Below, piece after piece: positions 23,262-31,934 of a DNA stretch of 50,232 nt (within the stretch, counting starts at the first letter, position 1; every line of letters starts with the position of its first letter). The translations under genes and the position numbers were made by a program. Location of the stretch: the NCBI GenBank assembly GCA_022827195.1, contig JAJDTL010000005.1:1-50232 (forward strand), written 5' to 3'. The notes below the pieces were generated by a model. It saw only the letters and a program-made list of their open reading frames with translations, searched no databases and was not told the DNA's origin. This DNA comes from Caldilineaceae bacterium (GTDB lineage Bacteria > Chloroflexota > Anaerolineae > Caldilineales > Caldilineaceae).

Positions 23262-24491
23262 ATGAGATTCGATCTTCTGATCAAAGGCGGCGAAGTTGTC
23301 GACCCCGGCGGCGGGCGCAGCGGACGTCTTGACGTCGCCGTCAAGCGCAACCGCATCGCCGCAGTCGATCCCGACATCCCCGCGGAGAGCGCCTTTCGCG
23401 TGATCGACGCCGCCGGCCAGCGCGTTACGCCCGGGCTCGTCGACCTGCACACGCACGTCAACTACGGCCTGGGCTTCTACGGCATCCGCCCCGATCCGAT
23501 CGCGGCCCGCAGCGGCGTCACCACCTGGCTCGACGTCGGCTCTTCGGGCGCCTACAACTTCCTCGGCTTCCGTGAGTTCATCATCGAAAAGGCCCGCGCC
23601 CGCATCTACGCACTCCTCAACATCTCATCGATCGGCCTCACCGCGCGCACCTGGGAGCTCGCCAATCCCGGCTACACTGATGTCGACATCTGCTGCAATA
23701 TCATCGACCTCAACCGCGATATCCTCCTCGGCGTCAAGGTACGCATCGACGGCCTCACCACCAGCGGCCAGGGCCTCGCGCCACTGCACAGGGCCCGTGA
23801 AGCTGCCGACCGCTGCGAGCTGCCGCTTATGACCCATATCGGTTCGGGCCCGCCCGGTATCGACGGCGTCATCGAACTGATGCGCCCCGGCGACATCCTC
23901 ACCCACTGCTTCACCGGCGGCACGATGCGCATCGTCGAAGAGTCCGGCAACCTGCGCGAGACGGTCAAGCGCGCCTGGGACGCCGGCCTCGTCATGGACA
24001 TCGGCCACGGCGCCGGCTCCTTCTCCTTCCAGACCGCCGAGGCGCTGATGGCGCAGGGCTACCGGCCCGACGTCATCTCCTCCGACATCCACCAGATGAG
24101 CGTCAGCGGCCCCATGTTCGACATGCCCACCTGCCTGAGCAAATTCCTCTCCCTTGGCATGAGTTTTTCCGAGGTCATCCACGCCGCGACCGAACGGCCC
24201 GCGGCTGTGATGGGGCTGGAGAAGGAGATCGGCACGCTGCGGCCCGGCGCGCTGGCCGATATCGCGCTCTTCGAGATCATCGATGGCGACTTCACCTTCT
24301 ACGACGTCTTTATGAACCCGCACGCCGGCAAACAGCTGGTCCGCAACACGCTGACGATCATCGACGGCCGCGAAATGGCCCACCAGTCCGATGACCCGCT
24401 CATGCCCTGGATCGAGCTCTCCGAAGATCAGCAGGCCCTCATCGCCGAGGGCTGCACGCCCCAGATGATGGCGGCCGGCTGCAAGCACTGA
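23262..24491 (+). CDS. Amidohydrolase/deacetylase family metallohydrolase
   Basis: The 409 residues form a dihydroorotase-like TIM barrel with the flanking beta sandwich (LIKGGEVVDPGGG). Metal ligands are DLHTHV (H63, H65), the carboxylated-lysine strand GVKVRIDG, MTHIG, LTHCF, and the catalytic aspartate strand SSDIH. The pattern with MDIGHGAGSFSF matches the EF_0837/AHA_3915-type amidohydrolase/deacetylase subgroup, which hydrolyses amide bonds of amino-acid or sugar derivatives. Exact substrate is unknown. It may share a transcript with the SDR and YciI-like genes. Confidence 0.88.
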   Translation: MRFDLLIKGGEVVDPGGGRSGRLDVAVKRNRIAAVDPDIPAESAFRVIDAAGQRVTPGLVDLHTHVNYGLGFYGIRPDPIAARSGVTTWLDVGSSGAYNFLGFREFIIEKARARIYALLNISSIGLTARTWELANPGYTDVDICCNIIDLNRDILLGVKVRIDGLTTSGQGLAPLHRAREAADRCELPLMTHIGSGPPGIDGVIELMRPGDILTHCFTGGTMRIVEESGNLRETVKRAWDAGLVMDIGHGAGSFSFQTAEALMAQGYRPDVISSDIHQMSVSGPMFDMPTCLSKFLSLGMSFSEVIHAATERPAAVMGLEKEIGTLRPGALADIALFEIIDGDFTFYDVFMNPHAGKQLVRNTLTIIDGREMAHQSDDPLMPWIELSEDQQALIAEGCTPQMMAAGCKH

Positions 24492-24563
24492 TGTGGTCCG
24501 AGCCGGGAGTCCGTTCCCGATTTCGACGCGTTGTCCACTTCGTCAGGACCGAAACTTCCTGCA

Positions 24564-24875
24564 ATGAGTGTCCAGATTCACATTCCCAGTGCGCAAATAG
24601 ACAGCTACTGCCGTCGCTGGCAGGTCGTTGAACTGTCCCTGTTTGGCTCCGCCGTTCGTGAGGACTTCGGCCCCGATAGCGACGTGGATCTGCTGGTCCA
24701 GTTTCACCTTGAGGCGCGGCATACCTTTATCGATATGGCGCGCATGGAGCAGGAGTTGGGCCGTATTTTCGACCGTGCTGTCGACCTTGTGGAGCGTTCA
24801 GCCGTCGAACAAAGCCGAAGCCATATCCGTCGCAAAGCAGTTCTTCAATCCGCCGAGGCAATTCATGCCGCGTGA
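24564..24875 (+). CDS. Minimal nucleotidyltransferase (MntA-like)
   Basis: A 103-residue protein with the polymerase-beta nucleotidyltransferase core: GSAVREDFGPDSDVD at 28-42 with the metal-binding pair D40 and D42, then DLLVQF. MntA-type proteins are antitoxins that AMPylate the HEPN RNase HepT. The ATG at 24564 (MSVQIHIPSA) is chosen over an upstream one. The stop region overlaps a 16-codon frame beginning MPRD, which looks like the remains of hepT, so the toxin appears lost. Confidence 0.8.
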   Translation: MSVQIHIPSAQIDSYCRRWQVVELSLFGSAVREDFGPDSDVDLLVQFHLEARHTFIDMARMEQELGRIFDRAVDLVERSAVEQSRSHIRRKAVLQSAEAIHAA

Positions 24876-24915
24876 CGGTCACGAGAATTCGATAGTTCTC
24901 TTACACAGTACGTAA
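24865..24915 (+). pseudogene. Vestigial HepT-like start
   Basis: An ATG overlapping the mntA-like stop (ATGCCGCGTGA) opens [16 protein letters not shown] and ends at TAA. HEPN partners of MntA usually start MPRD and overlap the nucleotidyltransferase gene in this way, but are about 110 residues long. Nothing more of the HEPN domain remains before the next gene at 24944. Confidence 0.4.
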
Positions 24916-24943
24916 AGCTGCCACCAACCCGAGGAGAACCAAA

Positions 24944-25366
24944 ATGTCCGCACAGATCCCCGATACCCACGTCGACCTGCTCACCGGCCCTATCTACGCC
25001 ACACTCACGACCATCTCCCCCTCGGGCGCGCCCGAAAATACCATCGTCTGGTGCTCCTGGGACGGCACCCACGTGCTCGTCAACACCGCCGAAGGCCGCC
25101 GCAAACCGCAAAATGTGCGCGGCAATCCCAAAGTCGCTCTCATGGCCCTGGACCCCAAGGACCCCTTCCGCTGGATCGACGTGCGCGGCGTCGTCGAGGA
25201 GATCGTGCCCGACCCCGACCTCGTCAACATCAACGCCCACACCAAGCTCTACGTCGGCGCCGACGAGTACTACGGCAACGTCATGCCCATCGAAATGAAA
25301 GGCACCGAGGAGCGCGTGATCTTCAAGATCAAGCCGCGGCGGGTCGTCATCTCCCCGCCCGCCTGA
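24944..25366 (+). CDS. PPOX-class (pyridoxamine 5'-phosphate oxidase-like) flavin/F420-binding protein
   Basis: A 140-residue split-barrel protein. [55 protein letters not shown] is the usual N-terminal two thirds of F420-dependent PPOX-class enzymes: ATLxTxxxxGxPxxxPVW, R-K-x-N-x-x-x-[12 protein letters not shown] follows, then a C-terminal [12 protein letters not shown] strand. Likely a cofactor-dependent reductase of unknown substrate. GAGGAGAACC lies before the ATG. Its TGA is immediately followed by the stop of the convergent GNAT gene, forming TGATCA. Confidence 0.88.
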   Translation: MSAQIPDTHVDLLTGPIYATLTTISPSGAPENTIVWCSWDGTHVLVNTAEGRRKPQNVRGNPKVALMALDPKDPFRWIDVRGVVEEIVPDPDLVNINAHTKLYVGADEYYGNVMPIEMKGTEERVIFKIKPRRVVISPPA

Positions 25367-25885
25367 TCACTCGTCACCGCCGTTCAGTTCCAGCAGCATG
25401 ATCGCCATCCTGATCCCCCGCTCCGTCCGCTCGCCGATGCGGCGAAAGCGGTGACGCTCATAAAACCGCTCGGCGTGCGCGGTCTCCAGGACGATCTGCC
25501 TGCAGCCCTCCGCCCGCGCCACCGAAATCGCGTGCTCCAGCAGCCGTGCGCCCAGTCCCTGCCCCTGGGACGCCGGCACGACCGCCAGCGTCGTGATGTT
25601 CAGCACGCGCCCGTCCGGCCGATGGCTCTCGCGCGGGTCCTCGTCCAGCGCCGGCTCGCGCAGCTCCGACCACTTCTCCGTCGTCAGATAGCCGGCGATG
25701 AACGGCCGGCCGTCGCTGTTCCGTCCCTCCAGCACCGCGCACCCTTGCGGAAACGTAGCCAGCCTGCTGCGGATGATCGCCGGTTCCTCCTGCGCGCCGT
25801 ACCAGCCGAAAATCTCTTCGTCCAGCGCCACAAACGCCCGCCAGTCCGCCGGCGTCGCCGGGCGCATGCGGTAGATCTCGCTCAT
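25367..25885 (-). CDS. GNAT-family N-acetyltransferase
   Basis: The 172 residues have the GNAT layout: N-terminal IYRMRPATPADWRAFVALDEEIFGW, the beta-4/alpha-3 acetyl-CoA motif VVPASQGQGLGARLLEHAI (Q-x-x-G-x-G/A), and closing CRQIVLETAHAERFYERHRFRRIG, where AxxFYExxGF-like sequence is typical. AGGGACAGC precedes the ATG. Probably downstream of the creatininase gene in one transcript, although a hairpin lies between them. Acceptor unknown. Confidence 0.88.
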   Translation of the reverse strand: MSEIYRMRPATPADWRAFVALDEEIFGWYGAQEEPAIIRSRLATFPQGCAVLEGRNSDGRPFIAGYLTTEKWSELREPALDEDPRESHRPDGRVLNITTLAVVPASQGQGLGARLLEHAISVARAEGCRQIVLETAHAERFYERHRFRRIGERTERGIRMAIMLLELNGGDE

Positions 25886-25897
25886 GCTGTCCCTGAC

Positions 25898-25928
25898 GCA
25901 GAAACGGCCCCGTACAGCGGCCTTCTGC
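25898..25928 (-). terminator. Hairpin between the creatininase and GNAT genes
   Basis: GCAGAAACGGCC and GGCCTTCTGC are complementary with one unpaired base and a 9-base loop. On the minus strand it stands just after the creatininase-family stop and before the GNAT start. The T-run is weak, so it may attenuate rather than end transcription. Confidence 0.4.
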
Positions 25929-25930
25929 CC

Positions 25931-26758
25931 TCACTCCTCCATCGAAATGTGGTCCTGTCGCGGGTTGATCGCCACCGTGCGGAACTCGCGCACCAGCTCG
26001 ATCAGTCCCTCCACCGCCGCTTCGAGAAACTGCTCCCCCTTCTCGCGGCTGGCCGACTTCGCATCCCCCAGCACGCCGCTCTCCGTCAGCGAGCTCCAGT
26101 ACGGCCACAGGTGCGCAACCGAGCCGTCCTCCCGCTTCCCCATCAGCAGGTCGGTCTGAAAACTGGGCGATAGCGGCGAGCGCTCATCGACCGCCTTCTC
26201 CATCTGCACCAGCTCCTCCGCCATCGCCAGGTAGAGCGAAGTCTCGTACTCCCCCGCGTGCGACGTGCCGCCAAAGTCTGACGAGCGGATACTGTTGCCC
26301 TCCCGCCGGCCCTTGCCAACACCCCAGTGGTTGACCGTCGCGCACAGCGTTTTGCCTTCCGTCTCCAGCACCGTCAGCCGCGCGGCCATCTCCACCGGCG
26401 CGGTATTGCTGCCGTGCCCGTTCACGATCAGGATCCGCTTGAAGCCGTGATGGGCCAGGCTCACGCACACGTCGCGCACATAGTTGATGAAGGTGTCCCA
26501 GCGTATCGTGATCGTGCCCGGGAAATCCATGTGGTGCGGGCTGTACCCGTGGCTGACCGGCGGGACCAGCACTGCCTCATCCGGGATGCGGGCCACCGCC
26601 CGTTCACAGACTCCCGTGCACAGCCGCACGTCGGTATCGATCGGCAGGTGATGGCCGTGGTCCTCATAGGTCGCAACCGGCAGCACCGCCACCCGGCCCG
26701 AATAGGCCGCCTCGCGGCAGGCAGACCAGGTCATCTCTGCATAGCGGTAAGTCGTCAT
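25931..26758 (-). CDS. Creatininase-family amidohydrolase
   Basis: The 275-residue protein carries the metal-binding set of the creatininase/formamide hydrolase family: ATYEDHGHHLPIDTD (E32, H34 and D41/D43), then HHMDFPGTITI, NGHG (113-116), and HAGEYETS (H167, E170), and a C-terminal GDAKSASREKGEQ. The family usual PVGSxEQHGPHLP is altered to ATYEDHGHHLP here but keeps the ligands. Members cleave cyclic amides or act in cofactor maturation; substrate unknown. Confidence 0.9.
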   Translation of the reverse strand: MTTYRYAEMTWSACREAAYSGRVAVLPVATYEDHGHHLPIDTDVRLCTGVCERAVARIPDEAVLVPPVSHGYSPHHMDFPGTITIRWDTFINYVRDVCVSLAHHGFKRILIVNGHGSNTAPVEMAARLTVLETEGKTLCATVNHWGVGKGRREGNSIRSSDFGGTSHAGEYETSLYLAMAEELVQMEKAVDERSPLSPSFQTDLLMGKREDGSVAHLWPYWSSLTESGVLGDAKSASREKGEQFLEAAVEGLIELVREFRTVAINPRQDHISMEE

Positions 26759-26822
26759 TCTCCCTCTCCTTCGATCGTCTATCGTTATGGTCCGGCTACC
26801 CAGCCCAATGACCGGGAACGCC

Positions 26823-26866
26823 CACTAAAAACTAAAAACTGACTACTAAAAACTGTCTACCGAAAA
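26823..26866. repeat. Short AACT/AAAAACT heptad-type repeats
   Basis: CACTAAAAACTAAAAACTGA then CTACTAAAAACTGTCTACC: five units close to ACTAAAA in the spacer between divergent transcription sections, overlapping the last codons of the 26857 gene. Similar tracts occur at 41327-41428 and 45934-45962. Confidence 0.6.
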
Positions 26867-29424
26867 CTCCCCTCCACCCACACCGCCGAATAGCAGTGGG
26901 CAAAACTGTGCCCCACCAGCCGCTGCCGCCCGCCCTGCAGCGGGATCAGATGCAGAAACCCTTCGTCCACCCGCACCAGCCACGCCCCGTCCGCCGACAG
27001 GTCATAGCCCGGAAAGGCCAGCGTAGACTCCGCCGAATATGTCTGGCTCGCGCCGCTCTCGCTGTCATACAGATGCAGGTGCCAGCTGTCCCTGCTGCGC
27101 TCCACGCTGTGTACGAACAGCCAGCGTCCATCCGCGGAGAAGCGCAGCGAACGGATCGATTCCAGCGGGTGCTCCACCCACAGCAGATGCCTGAGCTCAT
27201 CTGCGGCCAGGTTGTAGGTGAAGATGTGCGTCGCTTCCGACCGCCACCTGTCCCCCTCGCGCATCGCTACAATCAACTGGTCGGGCCAGCTCGGATGCGT
27301 TGCCAGCGCCGCGGGCGTGACCGGCAACGGCTGCCCCGACGACCTCCGCCGCGCGCCCGGCGCCGCCCGCATCGCTTCCGCCAGCCTCTCCAGCTCCAGC
27401 ACGGTCTCCGCCTCCATCTGCGGCAGCGTCATCACCCCGACCCGCATCTCGTCGTCCGGCTGAATGTAGGCAAAACGCTCGTTGTCGAACCACGCCACCG
27501 ACCGGCCGCGCGCGACCGTCATCAGCAGCTCCCCCGCACCGTCGCCCAGCCACAGCAAACCGTCGCCCAAAGAAACGATCGACCTTTCCCGGTCAGGCGA
27601 CCATACGGGAAAACCTTGCTGCGACTCCAACGCGCACCTGCCCTGCTCGCACGCCGCCAGGTCCAGATAGGTGAAGTGGTATGTCGGCCGCCGCGACTCA
27701 TAGGTGTAAAAGAGCATTCCGCTGTCGGAGGAATCCACCGCAAACAAAGGGGTATTCGAGTCCCTGTAGGTCACACGCTGCGCCTGCCCCCGCCGCCAGA
27801 TCTGCACCGGCGAGTCGTTCGCCTCCGCATTCACCCTGCCCCCGGTTCGCTGCAGCAGGACGCCGTCAGCATCCGGCAGCGCATACATCAGGCGGAACGT
27901 CCCGTCGAGGTCCTCGCTTGCGAAGGCGTCGTTCTCAAAGGTGTAGCGGTAGACATGCGCGCCCTGGAACCGGTCCGCCGCGCATAGCAGCTGCAGGTCC
28001 TGCGCGGGCAGGGCATCCCCTGCTGCGGTCGCTGCCGCCGCCAGCTGCCCGTCGGCGTAGTCGATCCATCTCTTCTGGATTGAACGTCCAAAGTTGCTGA
28101 AACCGGCGCTGGTCAGCCACGGGCGGTAGGTCCTGTTTCGCAGCAGCGCCCGTTGCAGCCTCGCTGCGGACTGCTCCGGCTGCTCCGCCAGGATGAAGTC
28201 GACCATGCTGTAGACGACTTTCCAGATGTGCGGTTCAACGCTGTTGCCCGAACGCTGCAGGTAGACCCAGTGCAGGTTCGTCACGTCGTGTATCGTCCCC
28301 TGCAGGATCTCCTCGAAGGTGGACGCGTTCACCGGCCAGCGGACCAGACCCAACTGGCTAAGTTGCTTATCCAGCAGCGCGCGGAAGAATATCGCGCCCG
28401 AACGCCCTCTCGCCCTCCTTCGCGTTGAAGCGGCCTCGTTCTCGCAGCAGCGCCAGCCAACGATTTCCGCGATGCCGCCGCCCGCGATCAGCGGCGCGTA
28501 GCCGGCCCGCAGCGCCGCGTAGCCGGTATCATCCACCGGGCGCCCGATCAGGCTCGGCGTCGGCAGCGTCAGCCCGGACCCCTCCGGGCTCTGCTCGGGC
28601 AGAGGCGCATTGGACGCCTCCATCCAGCGCATCCCCGGCGGCGCCCCTTCGGCCAGGGACGTCAGCGCGCTCGACTCCGTCGACAGCTCGACATCCAGCT
28701 TCCACTCGCGCCGGCAGTCCAGGTCCTCCAACGTCTCGCAGGCCGCGGCCAGCAACTCGTCCCAGTCCTCCACCAGCCGCTCAACCGTCGCCGCGTCCCG
28801 CTCCGGGAACTCGACCGTCACGTAGCGGCCCTCGAGTTTGCGTTTCTCCCCCCAATAATCGGGATACGCCGGCACCAACGCCCAGCCCGTCTCCCCCTCC
28901 CGGTAGGTTATCGACTGATGCAGCGTCACCGCCGGCCCTGCAGTCTGTTGGTAGGGGTAGGCAACCGTAACCGTCGCCATGCGCCAGTCCGAGGTGAACT
29001 CGATATCGGTCACCGTGCCGGTCGGCGGCCTCCCGTCGGCCTCCGGCGCCATCGTCAGGCCGAAGAATCTGCGGTCCCAGCGCATCCCTTCGCGCAGCAT
29101 GCGTTTCTGCCTGTCGCCCCAGTTGGGGTAGTCGGTCGAGATCATACTGGAGAAAAGGGCCTCGTCCAGGTCGCGCTCGGCCATCTGCACCGTCCCGTGC
29201 GCCGCCAGCACCTCCACTTCGAAGGTAGCGGTAATCGCTTCCAACCGCTGCGCCAGAACGTAGCGGACGCCCCAGATCACCGCCGCGGCCAGCAGCAGAA
29301 CCAACGCAGAGGTCAGCCACCAGGGCCAGGCGCGCCGCCGCGGCGCGTCTGGCGCCCCCTCCTCCAGCGCCTCCACCTGCCCGCGCTCGTCCTCCTCTTC
29401 CAGCGTTCGCCATTCGAGTCCCAT
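26857..29424 (-). CDS. Large membrane-anchored protein with a C-terminal beta-propeller-like half
   Basis: An 855-residue protein. A cytoplasmic head rich in Glu and Arg precedes one membrane span (about 34-56, WWLTSALVLLLAAAVIWGV). Residues about 60-230 resemble a stalk or NTF2-like region (FSSMISTDYPNWGDRQKRML). The C-terminal 350 residues show repeated four-strand blades with SPD or SADG turns (FPVWSPDRERSIVSLGDGLLWL, RSLRFSADGRWLFVHSVE), as in WD40/PD40-like propellers. No enzyme motif is visible. It lies 15 bp downstream of the methyltransferase gene and is probably co-transcribed. The function is unknown; an extracytoplasmic sensor or scaffold is a guess. Confidence 0.7.
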   Translation of the reverse strand: MGLEWRTLEEEDERGQVEALEEGAPDAPRRRAWPWWLTSALVLLLAAAVIWGVRYVLAQRLEAITATFEVEVLAAHGTVQMAERDLDEALFSSMISTDYPNWGDRQKRMLREGMRWDRRFFGLTMAPEADGRPPTGTVTDIEFTSDWRMATVTVAYPYQQTAGPAVTLHQSITYREGETGWALVPAYPDYWGEKRKLEGRYVTVEFPERDAATVERLVEDWDELLAAACETLEDLDCRREWKLDVELSTESSALTSLAEGAPPGMRWMEASNAPLPEQSPEGSGLTLPTPSLIGRPVDDTGYAALRAGYAPLIAGGGIAEIVGWRCCENEAASTRRRARGRSGAIFFRALLDKQLSQLGLVRWPVNASTFEEILQGTIHDVTNLHWVYLQRSGNSVEPHIWKVVYSMVDFILAEQPEQSAARLQRALLRNRTYRPWLTSAGFSNFGRSIQKRWIDYADGQLAAAATAAGDALPAQDLQLLCAADRFQGAHVYRYTFENDAFASEDLDGTFRLMYALPDADGVLLQRTGGRVNAEANDSPVQIWRRGQAQRVTYRDSNTPLFAVDSSDSGMLFYTYESRRPTYHFTYLDLAACEQGRCALESQQGFPVWSPDRERSIVSLGDGLLWLGDGAGELLMTVARGRSVAWFDNERFAYIQPDDEMRVGVMTLPQMEAETVLELERLAEAMRAAPGARRRSSGQPLPVTPAALATHPSWPDQLIVAMREGDRWRSEATHIFTYNLAADELRHLLWVEHPLESIRSLRFSADGRWLFVHSVERSRDSWHLHLYDSESGASQTYSAESTLAFPGYDLSADGAWLVRVDEGFLHLIPLQGGRQRLVGHSFAHCYSAVWVEGSFR

Positions 29425-29439
29425 GAGATTGGCCTGTTT

Positions 29440-30699
29440 TCACTCCAAGTCCCGAGAGTCACGGGCCGCTGTCACCGCCTTCTTTCGCGCGATGAGCGCA
29501 TACACGCCCTTTACTGTTCGCCCGCTGAAGTCGGTTGCCTGTTCCAGTTCATCCGGCCCGACCGGCTGCAGCGTGTCCGTATCGTAATAGCGAAGCGACG
29601 CCGTGCCAACCCGCCATTGCCCGCGCTCCTGCAGGATGGCGGCCATGTCCTCGTGATCGTATGTCCATTCCCACGTCCTCCGCCCCTGCACCGTGCGCAG
29701 CGGCGACGTGCGCGTGAACAGGTCCGGTACACCCGACACGATCAACAGCGGCGCATCCGCCTTCAACGCCCCGTGCAGCCGCTCCAGCCCGACCCGCAGC
29801 TCGATTGGGTCCATGCACAGCAGCGAAAAGAAGCAGCACGCTCCATCGAACGCCTCCACCTCCTCCAGCTCAGCCAGCGCCATCTGCCGAAACTCGCCCG
29901 CCGCGCGCGCCCGCGCCAGCTCGATCATCTCACCGGACGGGTCGATCCCCGTCACGCGCAGCCCGGCAGCCGCCAGCGCGACCGCGACCGGCTCGCCGTG
30001 CCCGCAGCCGACCTCCAATATGCGGCCGCCGGCGGGCAACCGCCCCAGCCAGCCCTCGAACGCCTCGCGGAAGAACGGTTCGGCCAGGTAGTCGTGCGCG
30101 TACGCTTCGCCGAGCGCATCGTAGGCCGCGCTGTTGACGCGGCTGCTGAAGGTATTCACCGCCAGGCCCGGCGCGGGCGCGGCCCTGCCGCGGCCTTCCA
30201 GCGCCGCGCCCAGCTCCCGGTCGAACGCCTCGCCAAAGCGCAAGAGCTCGCGGCCGCTCACCCGGTCCAGCGCCAGTGTCAGCCCTGACCCGTCCGGCTC
30301 GCCGCTGTCGCTGAGGCCGCCCAGCGTCAGCTGCAGCGTCAGCTGAAAGGTCGGCTCGCCCTGCGCGTCGGCAGCCCCCGGCCGCGCCATCAGCAGCGCC
30401 GGCGGGCAGCCGCTGCGCCAGGTCGCATACGGGCTCTCACCCCGCAACAGCCGTTCGATCTCCTCGGCGCAGCGCCACGCCTCCGCCTCCAGGATGTGCC
30501 GCACACAGGTCAGCGGCGCCTCCTCCACCCCGTAGCCGATCTCCACCCAGACCGCGGCGCGCGCGGCACACTCGCTGTCCCCCAACACCAGGCGCACCCG
30601 TTCGTTCACCGCGACGCGGGCCCAGGGCCGGATTGTCAGCGCAAGAACGGCGCGCTGGCTGTCCGGGTCGGCGTGGCTCTGTTGACGGATTTGGGCCAT
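29440..30699 (-). CDS. SAM-dependent methyltransferase with an extra N-terminal domain
   Basis: From the ATG at 30699 (MAQIRQQSHAD) it is 419 residues. The first 190 residues are an unrecognised domain (LTIRPWARVAVNERVRLVLG). The rest is a class I methyltransferase with RILEVGCGHGEPVAVALAAAGLRVTGIDPSGEMIELARAR in its first half, GACCFFSLLCM as motif IV and LLIVSGVP after it. A longer start near 30834 would overlap the upstream dehydrogenase and reads arginine-rich shadow sequence, so it is rejected. Substrate unknown. Confidence 0.8.
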   Translation of the reverse strand: MAQIRQQSHADPDSQRAVLALTIRPWARVAVNERVRLVLGDSECAARAAVWVEIGYGVEEAPLTCVRHILEAEAWRCAEEIERLLRGESPYATWRSGCPPALLMARPGAADAQGEPTFQLTLQLTLGGLSDSGEPDGSGLTLALDRVSGRELLRFGEAFDRELGAALEGRGRAAPAPGLAVNTFSSRVNSAAYDALGEAYAHDYLAEPFFREAFEGWLGRLPAGGRILEVGCGHGEPVAVALAAAGLRVTGIDPSGEMIELARARAAGEFRQMALAELEEVEAFDGACCFFSLLCMDPIELRVGLERLHGALKADAPLLIVSGVPDLFTRTSPLRTVQGRRTWEWTYDHEDMAAILQERGQWRVGTASLRYYDTDTLQPVGPDELEQATDFSGRTVKGVYALIARKKAVTAARDSRDLE

Positions 30700-30781
30700 G
30701 GCTGTCTGTTCGCGGCCGGCAGCACGTGGAGTGTGCCCTTTGTCCCCGGCCCGCGGCCGCACGACCGGGACGAGTTGCGCC

Positions 30782-31795
30782 TCAGGCCAGCAGCGGCAGC
30801 ATCTCCCGCGTAATCTCGTACTCCAAGCGCGCACCCGCCAGGTAACGGTGCAGCTCCGCCGCCATCAGGCGGCCCATGCGCAGACACTCTGTGTTGTGCG
30901 CGCCGGCAATATGCGGGGTCAGCAGCACGTTGGGCAGGCTGTAGAGCGGCGAACCGGCCGCGGGCGGCTCCGGGTAGGTAACATCGAGCAGCGCGTACAG
31001 GTCCGGGCGCTGTTCGAGCGCCGCGATCATCTCCGGCTCGTTCACGACCGCGCCGCGCGCCGTGTTGATAAACGTCGCGTTCGCTTTCATCGCGGCCAGG
31101 TGCGCGCCCCGGATCATCCCCTCCGTCTCCGGCAGCCACGGCGCGTGCAGCGACACCACATCGCAGCGCCGGAACAGTTCCTCCAGCCCGACCGGTTCCA
31201 CGCCCAATGCCGCGGCCGTCTCCGCCGTCAGGTACGGGTCATACGCCAGCACGCGCACCGGCAGCGTATCGCGCAGCAGCGCCGCCACCCGCCGCCCAAC
31301 CTGCCCCAGCGAGATCAGACCGACCACGCCCGTGTAGAGGCCCGGCAGCGCCTCTTTTTCGTCCGGGTTGTAGGCCCCCTCCCGCCGCACCTTGTCCGCA
31401 AAATACCAGGTCCGTTTCAGGCTGAGGATGATCTGCGCCAGCGTGTACGGCGCCACAAACTCGGCATTGGCGCCGTATCCGCTCGTCAGCTGCACGCCCC
31501 GCTCCCACAGTGCGTCGGTCACAAAGTAGCGCACCGTGCCGGCGGCATAGAAGATCGCCTCCAGGTTGGGCGCGGCGTCGAGGAAGGCGTCGTCCACGCG
31601 CGCCATGCCCCAGCCGGAAAAGACCAGCTGCACGTCCGCCAGCGCGGTGGGATCGCGTGCGATCATCTCCGCGGTCTGCAGCGGCGCGACCATCTCCACC
31701 TGCGCCTCGATCTCGCGCCGCGTATCCGCGCCGTATATGCGGTCAAACGCGCTCTCGCTCAGCAGGTACAGCCCCTTCGGTTTCTTCGCGCCCAT
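30782..31795 (-). CDS. D-isomer-specific 2-hydroxyacid dehydrogenase
   Basis: A 337-residue NAD(P)-dependent dehydrogenase oxidising D-2-hydroxyacids or reducing 2-ketoacids. The cofactor domain holds GLISLGQVGRRVA (a variant of GxGxxG), then DPYLT, DVVSLHAPWLPETEGMI, and the catalytic arginine in NTARGAVV. The catalytic His is in TPHIAGAHN. GGAGATACG precedes the ATG at 31795. The first residues, GLYLLSESAFDRIYG, match phosphoglycerate-dehydrogenase-like proteins seen with sugar isomerases. Confidence 0.9.
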   Translation of the reverse strand: MGAKKPKGLYLLSESAFDRIYGADTRREIEAQVEMVAPLQTAEMIARDPTALADVQLVFSGWGMARVDDAFLDAAPNLEAIFYAAGTVRYFVTDALWERGVQLTSGYGANAEFVAPYTLAQIILSLKRTWYFADKVRREGAYNPDEKEALPGLYTGVVGLISLGQVGRRVAALLRDTLPVRVLAYDPYLTAETAAALGVEPVGLEELFRRCDVVSLHAPWLPETEGMIRGAHLAAMKANATFINTARGAVVNEPEMIAALEQRPDLYALLDVTYPEPPAAGSPLYSLPNVLLTPHIAGAHNTECLRMGRLMAAELHRYLAGARLEYEITREMLPLLA

Positions 31796-31841
31796 CGTAT
31801 CTCCATCCGTCGTGCCGTATCCAAGGCCCGGCTTCCCGTCC

Positions 31842-31934
31842 CCAACAACCAAGAACCAAACGACTTCCCTTATGAAACCGAGTATTACAGTTTTCTCAAC
31901 TTATCAGATCCGTCCTGGTTCTTCTGGTTGTTGG
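31842..31934. repeat. Inverted repeat with 57-bp loop
   Basis: CCAACAACCAAGAACCA at 31842 and TGGTTCTTCTGGTTGTTGG at 31916 are complementary apart from two extra bases. It lies upstream of the dehydrogenase start and could form a stem in RNA or mark a small palindromic element. Confidence 0.5.

Noticed and set aside
28918..30288. A 456-codon plus-strand frame opposite the large anchored protein and methyltransferase
   Set aside because: It is antisense to two better supported genes, rich in Arg and Pro, with no motif or start signal.
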